Part shown: piece after piece, positions 40,301 through 52,300 of the stretch
How positions within the stretch are numbered: position 1 is the first letter of the stretch
Layout: every line of letters starts with the position of its first letter
Notes under the pieces: model-generated
The model's database searches: none
What the model was told of the DNA's origin: nothing
The model's input: the letters and a program-made list of their open reading frames with translations, nothing else
Origin: Eublepharis macularius
Taxonomy: Eukaryota > Chordata > Lepidosauria > Squamata > Eublepharidae
Reading direction: 5' to 3'
Assembly (NCBI RefSeq): GCF_028583425.1
Contig: NC_072801.1
Location: forward strand, 9,568,001 to 9,632,000
Length of the DNA: 64,000 nt
Position numbers and translations under genes: made by a program

Positions 40301-43300
40301 CTACGTCCTGGACGGGGATGCTGCTGTTGCACGACATATGAAACACCCGCAGGGAGAAATGATCACGGAAGAGTGAGTATGGGGAAAGAGCCAATTGCGC
40401 CGTGCATTGATAGTTCATCAGCATCCCTCTTTCTTTGCCTAGAGGGACCTAGATTAGTTTGTGTCGGGGGGATGCCCAAATATGTCTTCTGTAATTTGAT
40501 GTGTTAGTCTGTTGCTGCAAAACCAGCAAGAGTGATGCGATGGCTTAAAGACTTACAGTTACTCCAGTCTATGCCCATTGAAGTCAATGGGCTTAGATTG
40601 GATTTAACTCTGCTTAGAACTTCACTGTTAATCTAACATAAGCTTTTGTGGAACAAGCAGGGCCAGATCTAGGGTTTCCCGTGCCCGGGTCAACGCAAGC
40701 CCTGCAATTCCCTGTGCGCGCACAAAGCGCGCACACTCGTGGCACTGCATGATGATATCACTTTCATGATGTCATCACGCGGGGCCCCCTGGGAAAAGCA
40801 TGCCGCCCCACTGCCACTGGAGGGAAGGGAGCGCGCGGCAAGCCAGCCGCCCCGGAACACAGCGCGCCGCAGAGCTGGCAGCGGCCGCATGGGCAGCTGA
40901 GTGGAGGGCTGGAAGGCTGCCCGCGCCATTCCCCTTCCCTGCAGGTGAATGGCGTGGCGGCCTTCCAACCCTCCACTCAGCTGCCCATGGGGCCGCCACC
41001 AGCTCCGCGGCATGCTATGTTCCAGGGCGGCCAGCTTGCCGCCCCCTCTTTGGTGGTGCTGGGGGCAGGGTAGCCCCACTTCTCCCCCTCGATCTGGCCC
41101 TGGAAACAAGAGCCCGGCTCGATCAGTGCATGAAGGGTTACCCTCAGTTACCAGAAACATACACATGCACTGGAGAGAAAAGGAGCAGGCAGGGCCGTAT
41201 AGCCACAGAATGTGGTCCCCTCTTACCCTGGACTGCCTGCGTTTTGTGGCCTTTTGACCCTGCCGTTTATAAACCCCCCCCTTTATAACCTCACATGTCA
41301 ATATCTGTCTACCAAAGAGCCACTACATGCACCTGAATGTCGTGGCTCCATCGCCACAGACTCTTGTTTATTCTTGATGCAGGTCAGTGTCATATTCAGA
41401 CTGTCATAACACGATGAATTATTAACCCATGTAACTCATGGCCACAAGATATGATGACAGCCAGTTGTATTAAGCAGCTTGGCAGGGAAAGACGAGGCAA
41501 AGTCATGGAGCAGCTGGAAAAACACTACCTGGAACCATTCTGTCACTAGTCGGATCATTGCTCTAATCTCGCATAACAGCTTATAACATGAATGGTGCAG
41601 CCTGAAGCAGAGTCACAGCCGGTGTGGTGTGGTGGGGTGAGAATGTCAGAATGGACTCTGGGGGACCCACACAGGAGCACCCAGTTTACTATGGGAGCTT
41701 GCTAGTGATCTTGGGCCAGTCACACACTTTCCGCCTGCCCAGCCTCAGAGGGTTGTTGTGAGAATTAAAATGGAAGAGAGGATGATGGGTTTGGGGAGGA
41801 AGGTGGGGTATAAATAACTATATGTCCATTGAAGTCAACGGATTTAGAAGAGTAACTCTGCTTAGGATCCAGAGGAGTTAGCCGTGTTAGTCAGTATTCG
41901 CAAAATAGTAAAGAGTCCAGTAGCACCTTTAAGACTAACCAAATTTACTGTAGCATAAGCTTTTGAGAACCACAGTTCTCTTTGTCAGATGCATCTAATG
42001 AAGAGAGCTGTGGTTCTCAAAAGCTTATGCTGCAATAAAGTTAGTCTTAAAGGTGCTACTGGACTCTTTACCATTTTGCTTAGGAGGGCACTCTGAAAGC
42101 TTTATGGTGGTTTTACACAAGTTATGTTGTTCTTATTGGGGGAGGTTGTATCATTTAGAATTTAGAGGGAAAGAAGAATGCCAGGGGAGTAGGAGGTAGG
42201 GGGCATCGCAGCAGGAAGGGGGATTCTTTCGCACTCTTTGCTCCTTGGACAACCTCTGAATTGTTCTGCTGCCCTCAGCATCCGGCAGCTGAAGGAGAGG
42301 GTGGCCAACCTGCGTGTGAAACATGACCAGATCTACAACTTCACTCCGCAGGAGATAGAACCGCAGGTCGATTGGTCTGCCGTGATCGAAGAGAAGCAGG
42401 TAAAGCAACATCAGCTCAAGGAAAGTGGGAACGATCCGTTCTTCTGGGACGGTCCCACAAGTAGATGGGGGAGGCCAGATAACACAGCATGAGGTAGCGT
42501 TCTCCCTGAAAGCAGAAAACCAGCACAGTAGGGAAAGGACAAACCTAAAATCTTTATCCCTGTGATACTAGCTTTCTACTTTTTTAAAAAAACGGGCTAG
42601 GCTTCAAAAATGTATCCCCACCCACAATCTAAAGTGATTCACTCCGCTACATCTTTTCATTCCTCTGCATAGACAGATCTTTGGGTCAGGCTGTGAGAAG
42701 TGCTCTCTCTCTCTGTTTCCATGTGCCCCTAGCAGCCATTTTGAAGGGAAATGGTCCCTCGGTACTACATGCCTGCAACAAAAAAGGGGGAAAGCCTTCC
42801 TCTCCCCACTCCAGGATGCAGCTGCTCTCTGATGGTGCTGAAAAGCTCGTACAGGGTCAGTTTTTGTGAATGAAAACACAGCAACCCCCTTGCGAGGTGT
42901 CAGCGCTGTTAAGCAGCTGGTATCATGCCAGGGCTGGGGGTGAGGAAAAGGGCTGCCACTCTCTTCCTGCTGCTTTGTTCCCCTTCCAGTTGCCTCGTCA
43001 GCTTTCAGCCTCAGATCCCACTTCCTCCCTGGCTGCTGGCTGGAGGCACATCCAGCTTTGGCTTTGCACTTCAGAGGGGCTGCCAACTTTGCAGTTCCCT
43101 TCAGCAGAGGCTGTCGTGATGGCAGAGTGGTCAGCACAGCTTTAATCAGGGGACATGTACCACTACGAAGTACCTGCGGCTCTTGGGCATGCGGGACTTC
43201 GGCTGAGAGGGGAGAACATTATGAGTACCAGGGCTTTTTTTCAGCAGGAACGCGGGGGGAAAGGCATTCCGGAACCTCTTGAAAATGGTCACATGGCTGG

Positions 43301-46300
43301 TGGCCCCGCCCCCTGGTCTCCAGACAGAGGGGAGTTGAGATTGCCCTCTAAACTCCCCTCTGTCTGGAGATCAGGGGGCGGGGCCACCAGCCATGTGACC
43401 ATTTTCTCCAAGGGCAACCCGCTGAGTTCCACCCCCTCTTTTCCCAGAAAAAAAGCCCTGATGAGTACCATCTCCTCTTTTTTTTTTAGGGGAAAAAACT
43501 CCAGCTCGCATGTCCTCTGCACAGCCTCGGCTGGCAACCATCTTCCCATTTGCAGTCAAGCTGAATTCACACCTAGGGTTGCTGCTGCTCTTTAAAAATC
43601 CAACCTTGCTTCTCTGTCTTTTCACAAAAGCCTGGCACATGCAAAGAGTGTGGTTGAAACTTTCCACTGGCATGGCAGCAAGAGTTTTGTCTGCTTGATT
43701 TCTGTGTACCAGGCAAAAGCACAAGGCCAGCGTGAGAAAGGTGGAAATCTCTAGAGCAGACTATCTGTTATTTGGCTGTCAAAAGCAGTTGCACAGAGGT
43801 CTAATTTGGACCAAGTCAACACCCTTGAGGAATAAGAAAAGAAGGTGGCTGTATGTCTCATGCAGTGAAAAGTTTTTCTCAGCTGTTGGCGGGGTGGGGG
43901 GTGGGGGGGAGGTTAGAAAGAGCCATGCTAACCATCTTTCTTTTGCTGCCAGGAAAAATTGCTCAGCCAGGGCTTTGGAACTGATTTGCCATCTGTCAAC
44001 AGCCAGGTAGAAGAACACAACATATTCCACAATGAAGTGATGGCGATTGGACCACACATCAGCAAGGGGGGAGATAAGGTACCTTTCGGGGCGAGGAGTG
44101 AATGGGTCCAATGAGTTCAGGTCAAGCTGCACCATACCTGGAATGAGCCTGCCCCAAATCGTTGCCCTCCACTGGCATCAAAGGCAAACACACCTTTGCG
44201 ATGTCCCAAATTCACACAATACCCTTTGTTCTGCATCAGACCAAAATAATATGACAGCAGGTGCGCCTTCAAGTTCTTTTTTGATTTTATTTTTTGGGTT
44301 GGGGTGGCTTTTGCTTTCAGATTTTGCGGTGGACATACACAAGCTGCCCCCAATTTCTTTATAAACCTTTGCTGGGCTTGCTGCAGAAAATCTGTTGCAA
44401 GAACAGACGGACATCCCTGTGCCTTCAAAGCACAGTCTGGTAACCCTGGCTGGGGAGGGGAGGAGGGAGTGTCCTCCAGACTTCTTGGGTTGGCTCCATA
44501 ATATCGGCTACCATCAAGTTTTAAAGTACAGAATGTGAAGCTACACGGAGTTTTTGTTGTGCTGGTAAGTAATGCTCATGCTCCTCTCTTTGTTTCCAGG
44601 AATATATGAGCGGGCTGCAGATGAAATATCAGAAGTTACTGGTAAGATTTTGTCGGGGTCCCTGGCTCCAGGATGCGTGGCGGATATAAACTGTGGTTTG
44701 TATCTGCCGCTGTGTATCGCTTACCAGGAAAGCTAGGTTCTTCGCCTATCCTGCTTGCCACCTTTCAGGCGCAACGGGGAACGGGATGAGGGCCAATGTT
44801 TTCTGGTGGTTAGAATAATGTGTTAGGGAGATATGGGTTCAAATCCCCATTCAGGCATGAAGCTCACCCAGTGACCTTGAGTCACTTACACACTCCCAGC
44901 CTAACCTACCTCAAGAGGCTGTTGAAAGGGTGCAGGGAATGGAGAACCACAGGGCTTTTTTTCAGCAGGAACGTGATGGAACAGAGTTCCGGAACCTCTT
45001 GAAAATGGTCACATGGCTGGTGGCCCCGCCCCCTGATCTCCAGGCTGAGCGGCGCGGAGGGCAATCTCAACCCCCCTCTGTCTGGAGATCAGGGGGCGGG
45101 GCCACCAGCCATGTGACCATTTTCTCCGAGGGCAACCCACTGAGTTCCACCACCTCTTTTCCCAGAAAAAAAGCCCTGGAGAGCCATACGTGCTGCACTA
45201 GCTCTGTGGAGGCAGAGAGTAACAAGCTGCAAGACAATCAGATGCTTTGGTTTGATAATAAAACAGTTTTATTCCAGATGAGCCTTCTGTGGTTTCCAGG
45301 CCCAGACAAATTTTCTTTCTGTTTACAGTCAGGATCTCAGCAGAGGCAGCAGGATTTGAATTCGCTGCAAGATTACATGCAACGCTGCACCAATAAGCTC
45401 TACTGGCTTGATCAGCAGGCCAAGGACCGCATGCAGTATGACTGGAGTGATCGCAACCCCGACTACCCCGGTCGGCGCCGTCAGTATGAGGCAAGTATTT
45501 TTTTTTTAAGCCTCCAAAACTGGTTTCCCTCAACAGTAAGTAGCTGGTTGTTCAGAGTGTGTGAGGACTTTGTGGCACGCACGTGTCTCCCTCTTTTTGC
45601 TGGCTCAGGGCAACCCTGAAGGGCTGAAAAGAGGGAGGGAGAGCCTTTCTCCAAGGAGCTGAAGACGGTATTTCCATTGTTGCCCCCAGCAAAGCAAGCA
45701 AATCTTTCTCCTGCTGTGGTCTCAAATCAGACAGGTTTTGAGGTTTTTTCGAAGTTGGACAGAGAAAGCTATTTGATGGGGCTGAGAGACAGAGTGAGCA
45801 CCTTGATCCTTCTAAAGGCATCCTATGCCTACAATGAATCAACGGGACTTTGAGGATTGCCTGGTGGTACAATCATGTCGCTCTACTTGCATCCATTCCA
45901 GAGACCTGACATGTCCCCTCCCTCCCTCCCCTCCTTTTCCTTTTCTAGAATTTCATCAATCGGAAGTTGGAAGAGAAAGAAGAAGCCATCAACAAACTTC
46001 ACAAAGATGGCGAAAATCTGTTGGCTGAAAACCACCCAGGAAAGATCCCCATTGAGGTGAGTTAGTCTTGAAATGCAGCTGGCCAAGAAAGCTTTACGGC
46101 AACTGCTTTCCCTGCTCTGAATCTTACCGCTGGCTGCATGGGAAACTGCTCAGCACCCCCTGAGGCCCCTTGCCATTGTCTTCTACAGGCTCACGTGGAG
46201 GCAGTTCACGCTGACTGGAAGGAGTATCTCAACTTGCTCATCTGTGAGGAGAGCCACCTCAAATTCATGGAGGACTACCACCAGGTACCATCAAGGCCTC

Positions 46301-49300
46301 AGCAGCAGGGGTGGGCCACTCTTACTCTGCAGGGAGCAGAGCCAGGAGGAGTACAGTTGCAGCTGGATTGCGGGGGGGCAGGAACAAAAGAAACCCCACA
46401 AAACATGTAAGAATCTTAGTTCCCCACAATGGCAACACAAGACTGGTGTGTATCCAGGGCTTTTTTTCAGCGGGAACGTGGTGGAACGGAGTTCCAGAAC
46501 CTCTTGAAAATGGTCACATGGCTGGCGGCCCTGCCCCGTGATCTCCAGACAGAGGGGAGTTGAGATTGCCCTCCGCGCCATGTGGCGCGGAGGGCAATCT
46601 CAACTCCCCTCTGTCTGGAGATCAGGGGGCGGGGCCACCAGCCATGTGACCATTTTCTCCGAGAGCAACCCACTGAGTTCCACCACCTCTTTTCCCAGAA
46701 AAAAAGCCCAGTGTGTATCAAAACATTGTCGTTCTCTGTTTTCAAAAACACGAGGCCTTGCAGACTGGCTGACTCTGTCCCTTTTCCGTGCTGGCCCTGA
46801 AACTGTTTGGGCACAGTCTAAAGAGCCAGAGGCCTGCAGCTAGGGATGCCTTCTGCCCAAGGGCCAAATAACACAACATATTGTATTGCCTGTGGAGAAC
46901 CTCAGTAGTCACATGGGACCCAGTTCGGGTGGGACCATTGTGTGAGGAGGGTTTATTCAAGTGACTAGTGTTGTTTTGTCAGAATTATACCCTGGTGGGC
47001 TCAAAATCCTTGCTGTTTATGATTATTTTGCACCTCAGGTTGCACTTAGAAAATTTTCTGTGTGCACCAAGACAGATGATGTGTTGTACCTAGAGAGAAC
47101 GACAGGAAGGCAACTCCACTTGTCTTTAAATTACGAGCCTTCTGGTTAGGCATTTTATCTAGTGAGGCCTTGTCTGAAGGAGGCAGGGCTCGGACCAGGT
47201 GCTGTTGAGCATATGTATGGGAAACAGCCTACGGGGGAAACAATATTGCCCAACCTGCCCCCCCCCATCATTTCCCCCCAAGCCTTCTCTCGGGCAGGTA
47301 CAGTCCGCCCTCAGACTTCCGGAGGTGGAGCAGACGGGCAGGGTCCCTTGGGCAAAGGCTTCCTGTGCAGGTGTGCTGGTTTTCCTCCTGAACTTTGGTC
47401 CTCCATGGTTGGAAGCAAGCATTGTGCATTGAGAAAGTTTGACTTCTAGATTCTTTTGATCCTTTGTGAAGATTTGGTTGCAGTGCAGAGATTATAAAAA
47501 TCAAGGTGTATTCCGCAGTGCACGGGTTGTGGAGAAAAACGTGCAGCCAGAACTAAGATTTTGTTCACAAGAGGTTGAATAAGGAGCTGGGCTGCAAAGG
47601 AAAGAAATCTATATTGGGGGGGGACCCAGAAAATGGAAAATGGAGGCCATCTATCTTTTTTCCTCTCTCCTTTTTTCATTCTGTTAGAAAAATTTCCAGC
47701 ATTCTTCCAGATTTGAGGAAGGGGGTGTTGAGCATCAGCTGTTCGGGGTGGGGGAGAGAATTCGTAAGGGGACAGTTGATTATTTCTAAAGATAAGGGAC
47801 ATAAAATCTACAAGGTCTCATCCACTGACCTGGAAGACGGTCCGTTACATTTTCCTTCCTCCCTTCCTCCAGTGATTTCAGCATGATCAGTCTCTCCTCC
47901 TTTTCACAACAACACTGTGAGGTATGTTACGCCAAGGGACAGTGCTCAGCCTAAGGGATTCTTCTTTCTGCCTGCCCACCCGCCCGCCCGCCTGCCCACC
48001 CATTTTTTCCCTTGTGAACGGCCCAGCTGAAACATGCAAAGCACTGTTATCATACCAGCAAAGAAATGTTTGATTATCTAGGGGATTGTGGTTTTTTTTG
48101 GCAGTTTCATAAAGACGCTAAAGATGCTCAGGACCTTCTCAGGAAAGTGGATACAGATCTGGACCAGAAGTACAGCCCAGATTTCAAGGACAGATTCCAG
48201 ATAGAATCTTTACTGCGGGAACTAGAGGCAAGTACCTGGTACGACAGCAAAAGCAGACCACAGCAATAGGGTGAGAAAGCTCTGCCTTCCGGGGGCAGCA
48301 TCACATGGGATCTGGGGATTCCCTCAGAGAGTGCAGACTCTGCTCTGCTGGTGAGCTTTGGGGGAGCCTGCCCCACCGCCTCTGTTTTTGCCAACCTATC
48401 TTTGCCCATCTCTCTTGAACGGTTCTGATCCTCCCTTCCCCTACAGAACCATTACCTTTGCTTTTCTCGTGGGGCAGGACCAAGAGAAGGCCTTGGACAA
48501 GTATGAAGATGTGGTGAAGTCCCTGCAGAAGCGCAGCCAGCAGGTGCTGCCACTGAAGTATCGGCGGGAGACACCCCTGAAGCCCATCCCAGTGGAAGCG
48601 CTCTGCGACTATGAGAACGAGCAGGTCAGCGCCCCCCCCCCATTGGCTCTGGCACAGCAGGACCAGAGGAGCTCACGCAGGGAGGGGGCACTCAGGAGAG
48701 GAATGCATTCCCACTTGCTCGTTCTCCACTACAAGCTCCTCCCACACCTTGGGCGTGAAACAGAAGCTGTCAGAGGGTGGGGAGGGTCTATGTGGAAGCA
48801 ATGCATGCATGGTTGGGTAGTAAACTCTTTTCTATCCCAAAATAGTAAAGAGTCCAGTAGCACCTTTAAGACTAATCAACTTTATTGTAGCGTAAGCTTT
48901 CGAGAACCACAGCTCTCTTCGTCAGATGCATCTCGAAAGATGCATCTGGCTCTCGAAAGCTTATGCTACAATGAAGTTGCATCTGACGAAGAGAGCTGTA
49001 GTTCTCGAAAGCTTATGCTACAATAAAGTTGCATCTGACGAAGAGAGCTGTGGTTCTCGAAAGCTTATGCTACAATAAAGTTGCATCTGACGAATAGAGC
49101 TGTGGTTCTTGAAAGCTTATGCTACAATAAAGTTGCATCTGATGAAGAGAGCTGTGGTTCTCGAAAGCTTATGCTACAATAAAGTTGGTTAGTCTTAAAG
49201 GTGCTACTGGACTCTTTACTAGTTTTAATCTACAGACTGACATGGCTAACTGCTCTGGGTCCTTTTCTATCCCAGTGTCAGATAACTCGCAGTGCCACCT

Positions 49301-52300
49301 ACATGCTGCAGAAAAACAACGGTGACCTCTGGGAGGTGACAGACAGCGCAGCAAGCACCATCACTGCTCCTGGTGTTTGCTTCATGATCCCTCCTATGGA
49401 TCCGGAATCGTTGACCCTTGCCGACAAGTAAGCCCAACCTCCAGTCATGCGTGTGGTGATGGCTGCTCCAGCAGTGGACAGCACAAGAGCATGCTCCCCT
49501 TCTACCCACCCTTCCTTTTTGAGCACAAGAATGCTGTGTTGTTCTCCCACTCTGCCCCCCAACTGACTCCAGCTCCTCTCCTTCTGTAGCATTGCTGGTC
49601 AGTATCAGAGTGTGAAAAAGAAGACAGCCGGCACCAAGACCCTTCTGCAGCAGCGGCACGACAGCCTGAAGGCAGACAGCATTGGAGGTGCGTGGCCCAT
49701 AATTCCAGGGTGAAGGAAGGTCTGAGCCCCAGCTGAGCACTTTGAACCTTCCTTTATTCTGTATGTGACCAGCTTCATGGCTCCTCTTCAGTGTTAATGA
49801 GAGAACTTGATAGAACCACCCAGGGCTTTTTTTCTGGGAAAAGAGGTGGTGGAACTCAGTGGGTTGCCCTCGGAGAAAATGGTCACATGGCTGGTGGCCC
49901 CGCCCCCTGATCTCCAGACAGAGGGGGTTGAGATTGCCCTCCACGCAGCTCGCAATCTCAACTCCCCTCTGTCTGGAGATCAGGGGGCGGGGCCACCAGC
50001 CATGTGACCATTTTCAAGAGGTGCTGTAACTCTGTCCCACCGCGTTCCAGCTGAAAAAAAGCCCTGGAACCACCTGAGTTGCTGACCGTGAACCTCAGCA
50101 AACCTTTCCCCACCTCCATCTTACCTTAGACGCAGCGTCTGTACAGGGGCGACAGCTGCTGGCGGGGTTGGAGAAAGTGAACAGTGAGTTGGATAAGCAA
50201 GAGAAAGCCATTACAGCAAACCTGCGACCTCCGCTGGAGCCGAGCCGAGCAGTGCAAGACAGCGCTGAACGTTCCAAGGAACTGAAGGTAAATGTGGCCT
50301 AGGGGGAGCAGGGCGAAAGGACTAAACACCAAGTCCATGGCTGCTGCGAGGACATCCGGCACAGCTCGCCAAAATTTTATCTGAACTGTGTCAAGATCCT
50401 TTGTGATTTTATGTCTACCACTTCTGTTGTGTGCTGATGCACCGAATCCAAAGGACACAGAGTGTGAGCACTCGGGTCTGATCTAGCAAGGCTGTTTTTG
50501 TCCTTCAAAATACAACTTTGGATTTGCACAAGGAGGGCACATTTGGCCTCCCCCCTTCCCCAGCATCCCCCAACCTCGGCAGCTAGGCCAAAGGGGCAGC
50601 AGTCGGAAGGGCAGATCGGGAAGCTAGCGGGAAGAGAAAGTAGATGGGGAGGCTGAAAGAGAACTCAGCTGGTGAGCAGGCAGAGACACGTGGAAAAGAT
50701 TAAAGCTCCACACAGATAAGGCCAGAGTCGTCTTTACTCCATGCAAGTACCCAGTACTGACACGGTAGCATTTACAGCCAGGCCAGGTCAGGAGTGCTGC
50801 CTGGAGGAGTGGGCCCACGAAGCGCGTAGTTACAAGGGAGATGAAAGGAATGTACTGAACAGCTTTGGGCCTTCTCTGTTGACTTTGTATCCACAAACTT
50901 TGGCAGAACATTGAAACATAATTATGTTAATGAATGTAGCGTATTGGTCATGAATTAAGTAGAATTACTTACTGCGTACTCTCTGTAGATTGTAAGAGGC
51001 ACTGGTACTTTCTGTGATATGTTTACTAATTGTATGAGATTGTGATATTTATTCTGATATACTTGAATTGTTGAGCACTTGCACTTCAAGGGCTGGAGAT
51101 TCTTTCATTGTACATCAGATATATTATTTATTTATTTGTAATTATAAGTGGCTAGCTTTGCCTCAGGTTAGGAAATACAATTTCTTGTGGCTCAAATAAG
51201 ACATTTAGACTAAACTATTTCTCTGTAAAGGGCCGATTCCAGATGACTAACCTTAAGTCGCTTCATGCCGCCCTCTTCCGGATCGCGACGGGGAAAATGC
51301 GAAATATCACGTTTCCTCGCGTGAGTTTTGCGCGTCATCGTGCAAAACTCACGCGAGGAAACGTGATATTTCGCATTTTCCCCGTCGCGATCCGGAAGAG
51401 GGCGGCATGAAGCAACTTAAGGTTAGTCATCTGGAATCGGCCAAGGTATATAGACTAAATAATTAGTTTAATTATATTGTCTTTAGTGATTTTTCATTTG
51501 ATATTTAGACAGCTTTCACGGCGGTTAGTCTTGATACTGTGATATTTTCTTTCTTTTGGATTGGGCCATGAAGGAACCTGGCAAAACAAAATGGCTCCGT
51601 TCATCCTACCCTCAGCAGCCTCAAGGGGGCGCCAGTCAGCATGCAAGTCAGCGGGATCGCAAATCAAGGGCTGTTTTCACGCTGCTTACTGGCCATGGAA
51701 CATCGTGCCAAGCTCCCAGAACGACAGCGTCTTCCTGTGAAAGCGTCTTCCTGTGAAATCGCGCCAGGAAGATGCTGTCATTCTGGTAGCTTGGCGTGAT
51801 GTTCAGTGGCCAGTAAGCAGCGTGAAAACGGCCGAGGTTTGGCTGATCTGAGACCAACAGTGGAAAGGGGGTACCGTTATTCTTATTCATCTACTTTGTC
51901 TCTCTCACCCACGTTGCAGAACATCACCAATGAACTCCGGTGCATTGAGCCAGAGAAAGCGCGCAAGATCAAAGAGTGCGACGGCTTCATAGAATCAGTC
52001 CCCGACACTGGCAGTGCCAAGTTGGTGAAGAACCGGGCAGAGGAATCCAACAACAAGTACAACCGTGTGGTCCAGCTGCTAAATGCTGCTCAGGAAAAGT
52101 AAGGATCCAGCCGTGGTTTCTCTGAGCTGAGTTAGGAAACAAACTTTTAGCAGGCAGACCTGCTTTGCAGAGACGTCTCTATCCAGAAGCTGGTAGCTGG
52201 AGGACTCCGGTCCCTGAGCTGGGCTAGAAATAAAAGCCCTGGCTTCAGCGGAGGCTGATGTGGAATGAAAGTTGCAGTCCACTTGCAGTGCAGGCTTAGA

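Larger units (their letters stand above)
40373..42278 (+). other. PPL: PPL intron 3
   Basis: A phase-2 intron of 1.9 kb holding the GC-rich hAT-like element 40658-41102, a SINE at 41618-41822 and a palindromic retroposon-like repeat at 41868-42076. The stretch 41111-41617 has nothing I recognise. Confidence 0.8.
50288..51919 (+). other. PPL: PPL intron 14
   Basis: A phase-0 intron of 1.6 kb with two palindromic MITEs (51231-51442 and 51669-51833). The stretch 50288-51220 carries no element I can name. Confidence 0.75.

Noticed and set aside
40690-41301. 203-codon open frame on the minus strand over the hAT element in intron 3
   Set aside because: It crosses the transposon boundary and its target duplication into unrelated flank, so it is a chance frame.
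45491-45498. GT donor four bases downstream of exon 7 (and likewise at 48232 after exon 10)
   Set aside because: Either would insert four bases and break the reading frame, whereas the GC donors keep the periplakin sequence continuous.
48956-49187. Regularly spaced repeats that could look like a CRISPR array
   Set aside because: The units are directly adjacent 52-bp tandem repeats without unique spacers, in an intron of a vertebrate gene and within a mobile element.
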